Of a stretch of 64,000 nt of DNA, positions 61,285 through 64,000 are shown piece after piece. The stretch is from NCBI GenBank assembly GCA_963665015.2, contig CAXXSY010000004.1, forward strand, positions 1,364,001-1,428,000, read 5' to 3'. Position numbers and translations under genes: made by a program. Origin of the DNA: G963662655 sp963665015. Its GTDB lineage: Bacteria; Cloacimonadota; Cloacimonadia; Cloacimonadales; JAIOQZ01. Under the pieces are notes generated by a model. It searched no databases, was not told the DNA's origin, and saw only the letters and a list, made by a program, of their open reading frames with translations. Position 1 is the first letter of the stretch, and every line of letters starts with the position of its first letter.

Positions 61285-61383
61285 TCACTCCTGTGATCGT
61301 ATTGAGTGTTCAAATCGTGTGTGGTTCGGAAAATGGGGACAAGTTGCCTGTGGACGATCGAATTGTGTATCGATTACAGTCAT
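61285..61383 (-). CDS. Possible 32-aa leader peptide ahead of the hydrogenase operon
   Basis: ATG at 61381-61383 follows a near-perfect AAGGAG ribosome site (5-nt spacing). The frame ends TGA at 61285-61287, two bases before the NuoE start codon. The peptide contains one Cys and three His close together (CPHFPNHTRFEH), which could bind a metal. The context fits a translationally coupled small gene or leader. Too short for family evidence. Confidence 0.45.
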   Translation of the reverse strand: MTVIDTQFDRPQATCPHFPNHTRFEHSIRSQE

Positions 61384-61407
61384 TGCAACTCCTTCCATTT
61401 CCGAACT

Positions 61408-61495
61408 CATTTGTCTGAACCGCATGTCGCTGTCAAATGAAAACTTTACACTTCTATCGATTTCGAAATGCAATGTATATTGAGACGCAATCTCA
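61408..61495 (-). promoter_or_regulatory. Candidate regulatory region of the hydrogenase operon
   Basis: On the minus strand, TTGACA at 61431-61436 could be a -35, but the hexamers at the right distance match -10 poorly. Upstream of it, TGAGA-ttgcg-TCTCA (61481-61495) is a perfect 5-bp inverted repeat that could be an operator. The rest of 61496-61625 shows nothing I can name. Confidence 0.3.
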
Positions 61496-61625
61496 TTATG
61501 CTTTGCTGATCAACAAGCAATTGCGGTTTAAGCGGATAGGGTGCTTCTTCAGATCGGGAAATCGCCAGGTAAATCAGTCGAAACGACATGATTAAAATGA
61601 ACAACGTTTTGAGAAATATTAACGC

Positions 61626-62366
61626 CTAATGACAGACCAATCCGAACGCCACAGCCAGAAAGCCGACGGCGTTATACAAACCGTGCAGCAGGATTCCGAG
61701 CGTCGTGTTTTTCGTTTTCCAGACGGTATAAGGAACGATAATCATGACCGGCAGCATGACGATCATCAGATCGACGCCGAAGGCCGCGTGGAATCCGAGC
61801 CAGAGGAGTCCGTTCCATACCCAGCTTGTTCTGTTGTCGTGCTTCTCCATGCGGGGGAGAAGGACTCCGCGCCACATGAATTCCTCGCCGAAAATGATCA
61901 GCAGGAACGACGGCAGCCAGTATAGTAGAATCGAATACGACTCGTATCCGCTGAAATGGATGAACGGCGCTTGCATATCGAGGATGGGGATCACCGGTAA
62001 CAAGGCGTGGATCACGCGATTCAGGCCGAGTATAACCGCCGTCCCGACGCCGATGGCGACCAGCCCGATGACGAACCACTTCCAGTCGTTTCCTGACATC
62101 TTTTTCACGCGCAGTCGGTCGAGGATGCCGTTGCGACCTTCCTTCTTCGCCACGATCAGCGCGTGGAGCAGCATGGGCAGAAAGACGAACACCGATCCGC
62201 AGAAGAACCACGCCAGGATGTTCATCCAGCCGTAGGTTTCCAGGTAAGGCATGACGTAACGGGTCGCAGCGAACAGCAGTACGCCGTAGATGATGTAATA
62301 CAGGAGTGCGCTGCGTGGCTTGAGGGGTTTGATTCTGTCTGCTAAGATTTTGTAGTACTGTGTCAT
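61626..62366 (-). CDS. CPBP-family intramembrane metalloprotease (CAAX protease-like)
   Basis: 246 aa with about seven hydrophobic helices. Family motifs: GEEFMWRGVLLPR (EExxxR), LWLGFHAAFG (FxxxH-like) and LLHGLYNAVGF (HxxxN). In bacteria these proteases act in the membrane on varied substrates. ATG at 62366 is preceded by AGGGGAT; the frame opens 15 codons earlier inside the DUF486 gene. ATGA overlap with that gene. Confidence 0.87.
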   Translation of the reverse strand: MTQYYKILADRIKPLKPRSALLYYIIYGVLLFAATRYVMPYLETYGWMNILAWFFCGSVFVFLPMLLHALIVAKKEGRNGILDRLRVKKMSGNDWKWFVIGLVAIGVGTAVILGLNRVIHALLPVIPILDMQAPFIHFSGYESYSILLYWLPSFLLIIFGEEFMWRGVLLPRMEKHDNRTSWVWNGLLWLGFHAAFGVDLMIVMLPVMIIVPYTVWKTKNTTLGILLHGLYNAVGFLAVAFGLVCH

Positions 62367-62713
62367 CCGATCCCCTTTCTGAAGATGAAATAAACCGCGC
62401 CAAGCAGGCACAGGCTCGCCCAGAGGTAATCAAGCGTAAGTCGCTGGCGCATGTAGAAGAGGCAAAACAGCGCGAAAACGGTCATGGTGATCACTTCCTG
62501 AATGACTTTGAGTTGTGGCAGTGAATAGACCTGGAAGCCGATGCGGTTTGCGGGAACTTGCAGGCAGTATTCAAAGAAAGCGATTCCCCAACTGATAAAG
62601 ATAACCATGAGTAGCGGTCGGGCGGAGAAATCCTTCAGGTGACCGTACCAGGCGTAGGTCATGAAGAGGTTGGAGCCGACCAGCATCAGGATGGGCAGAA
62701 TGAGTCTCGCCAT
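62363..62713 (-). CDS. DUF486-family small membrane protein
   Basis: 116 aa with four hydrophobic helices: MARLILPILMLVGSNLFMTYAWYGHLKD, PLLMVIFISWGIAFFEYCLQVPANRIG and a C-terminal LLGAVYFIFRKG. These match DUF486, a drug/metabolite-transporter-like small family of unknown function. GAGGAGG lies ahead of ATG 62713. The frame runs back to 62887 inside the Omp85 gene, which is not used. Its 3' end overlaps the CPBP gene (ATGA). Confidence 0.87.
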   Translation of the reverse strand: MARLILPILMLVGSNLFMTYAWYGHLKDFSARPLLMVIFISWGIAFFEYCLQVPANRIGFQVYSLPQLKVIQEVITMTVFALFCLFYMRQRLTLDYLWASLCLLGAVYFIFRKGIG

Positions 62714-62717
62714 CCCG

Positions 62718-64000
62718 CTACCTCCTCGAGAATTCGAACGCGTCGATGTCGTAGCCGACGGACAGGTAATAGACCGGCTTGCGGTCCGCATGGAATCCCA
62801 CGCCACCCCGAACCGGGCCGAGGAACGATTTGTAGGCGAGCTTGACGCCGTAGCCCCACTCCATGTCTTCGGTGGGACGCCAGTCATCGACGTTGCCGTA
62901 TTTTACGCCGTTCATCTGCAAGTCGAGGTAGAGACTCCAGGGGAGACCGAACCGGATGGAGGCGGATGTGATCTTGTAGTTGGGCGCGCTGTATTCCTTT
63001 TCGTTGAAGCCGATGTAGCTATCGTAACCGCCGATGTAGAAGGGATCGAAATCCACCGTCTGATCGTGCAGGTACGCGCCGTATTCGAACCGCCCGATGA
63101 GCGAGATGTTTTTCTTTAGCGGAAACACGTAGGACAAGTGCCCAAGGTAGCGTTCGTACGAGGCGTCGCTGTAGAAATCGTCGGTGGCGGAGATGAATTT
63201 CATCATGATTCTGCGGCCGCGCATGGGGATCATGAAATCGTCGTAGGTTTCCGAATAGGCCTTCAGACCGACGCCGGTGGAGCGATTGTAGTTTTCCACG
63301 TAGTTCTTTGCGGAGACGTCCCGATAGAACTCGCGCTGGTAGGAGTAGAAGAATCCCTCGATGATTGTGTCGAAAGCCGCGTACAGACCTACACCGAGAT
63401 TTGCGCCTGCCTCTTTGGACCGGATGCTTCCCGTCTTTTCGTGCATGTCGTCGTAGAGGAAGAAACGCTCGTATCGAAGGTAGGGGAACACCCTGAAATA
63501 GACGCCCCAGAGTTTCCCGAAGTTTTTGACGTAATCGACATTGACTTCCTGGACACCGCCCATGTCGAGATTGACGATCAGCTTGGAGTTTCGTTGCAGG
63601 TAGTTGGTATATTCGAGCGAGCCGCCGATGGTCAGCTCGTCGGTGTTGTTGTAGCGCGCGTTCAAGCCGAGTTTCCGCCGTTCGTTTTCCTTCAAGCGGA
63701 TTGAGAGATGATAGCCGTTATCTGTTGGTATCAGAACTGGATAAATGTATTCGAAAAGTCGGGAGTGAAAAGTACGGTCGAAGTTGTCGAGCAAATCCTC
63801 GAGAGAATAGGTTTGTCCGGCTTTGATCCCGGTGTATTCGCGGATTTTCGATGAGGAGAGGTAGTAGTTCCCCTCGACTTCCACGCTCTGGATTGTGATG
63901 GGCCCTTTGAGCTCGGGCAGTGGGTTCCGCTTGTTGCCGGAACCGGAGTCCCGCAGCTTCAGCAGCTTGTCGATTTGCGCTCTGGCGGCTTTTTCTCCTG
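62718..64000 (-). CDS. Omp85-type barrel protein, N terminus cut by window edge
   Basis: The frame is open to the window edge, so the start is outside; 426 codons are visible. A POTRA-like segment (PITIQSVEVEGNYYLSSSKIREYTGIKAGQTY) is followed by a surface-antigen-type beta barrel ending VGYDIDAFEFSRR. The layout matches the C-terminal part of the two patatin-Omp85 proteins at 25-29.5 kb, so a patatin domain may lie outside the window. It could also be another Omp85 family member. The downstream DUF486 and CPBP genes appear co-transcribed. Confidence 0.82.
   Translation of the reverse strand, partial: GEKAARAQIDKLLKLRDSGSGNKRNPLPELKGPITIQSVEVEGNYYLSSSKIREYTGIKAGQTYSLEDLLDNFDRTFHSRLFEYIYPVLIPTDNGYHLSIRLKENERRKLGLNARYNNTDELTIGGSLEYTNYLQRNSKLIVNLDMGGVQEVNVDYVKNFGKLWGVYFRVFPYLRYERFFLYDDMHEKTGSIRSKEAGANLGVGLYAAFDTIIEGFFYSYQREFYRDVSAKNYVENYNRSTGVGLKAYSETYDDFMIPMRGRRIMMKFISATDDFYSDASYERYLGHLSYVFPLKKNISLIGRFEYGAYLHDQTVDFDPFYIGGYDSYIGFNEKEYSAPNYKITSASIRFGLPWSLYLDLQMNGVKYGNVDDWRPTEDMEWGYGVKLAYKSFLGPVRGGVGFHADRKPVYYLSVGYDIDAFEFSRR

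Overview
The window looks like a chromosome segment of a Gram-negative, anaerobic, probably fermentative bacterium of moderately high GC. An outer membrane is indicated by a lipid A block (skp-lpxD-lpxC/fabZ-lpxA), three Omp85-type barrel proteins and several sugar-nucleotide and glycosyltransferase genes. Anaerobic hydrogen metabolism is indicated by a seven-gene [FeFe]-hydrogenase operon. The lpxC-fabZ fusion and the DUF2723 protein point to the Bacteroidota/Fibrobacterota-type (FCB) lineages or an uncultivated relative such as Cloacimonadota. That placement is inference from family knowledge only.

Layout. 1-7.2 kb, minus strand: the C-terminal part of a sensor kinase is cut by the window edge, then mazG, a K+ channel with a separately encoded cyclic-nucleotide-binding protein, an outer-membrane protein behind a TetR regulator, and an HD-GYP protein. 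7.4-11.6 kb, plus: a Wsp-like chemosensory trio (WspD-like CheW, WspE-like CheA-REC, and a response regulator with a WspR-type receiver whose output domain is a SpoIIE/PP2C phosphatase). 13-24.5 kb: surface glycan genes (CgeB-like and TagB-like transferases; heptose genes hddA-gmhA-hddC; rmlC-rmlD; a multi-domain sugar-1-P transferase; a WbpB/WbpD/WbpE-like set for a diacetamido sugar). 25-30.2 kb, minus: a TPR protein and two tandem patatin-Omp85 proteins, the second with a frameshifted last beta strand. 30.3-32.1 kb: tRNA-Ala(CGC), then a visibly AT-richer restriction-modification pair (PaeR7I-like nuclease plus beta-class methylase). 32.1-37.9 kb, minus: a hybrid kinase, a double receiver with two Cys4 modules, and a glycosyltransferase. 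38-47.4 kb, plus: DUF2723-TPR, TagB-like-TPR and the lipid A genes. 47.5-53.6 kb: a YprB-like nuclease, a large beta-helix/FN3 surface protein and crcB. 54.1-61.4 kb, minus: the hydrogenase operon with duplicated NuoE/NuoF subunits and a possible 32-codon leader. 61.6-64 kb, minus: a CPBP protease, a DUF486 protein and a third Omp85 protein cut by the right edge.

The least ordinary feature is the intergenic DNA. Nearly every longer gap carries copies of a small set of palindromic repeat families (called A to H below). Within most families the stem sequences differ between copies while pairing is kept. A second hairpin module, always flanked by GGATTCG and ACAGGAG, sits in the loop of three unrelated outer palindromes. 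In two gaps the repeats form tandem arrays, and in one a perfect 26-bp inverted repeat fills the gap between two convergent genes. Many spurious ORFs, and false N-terminal extensions of two real genes, come from reading through these repeats.
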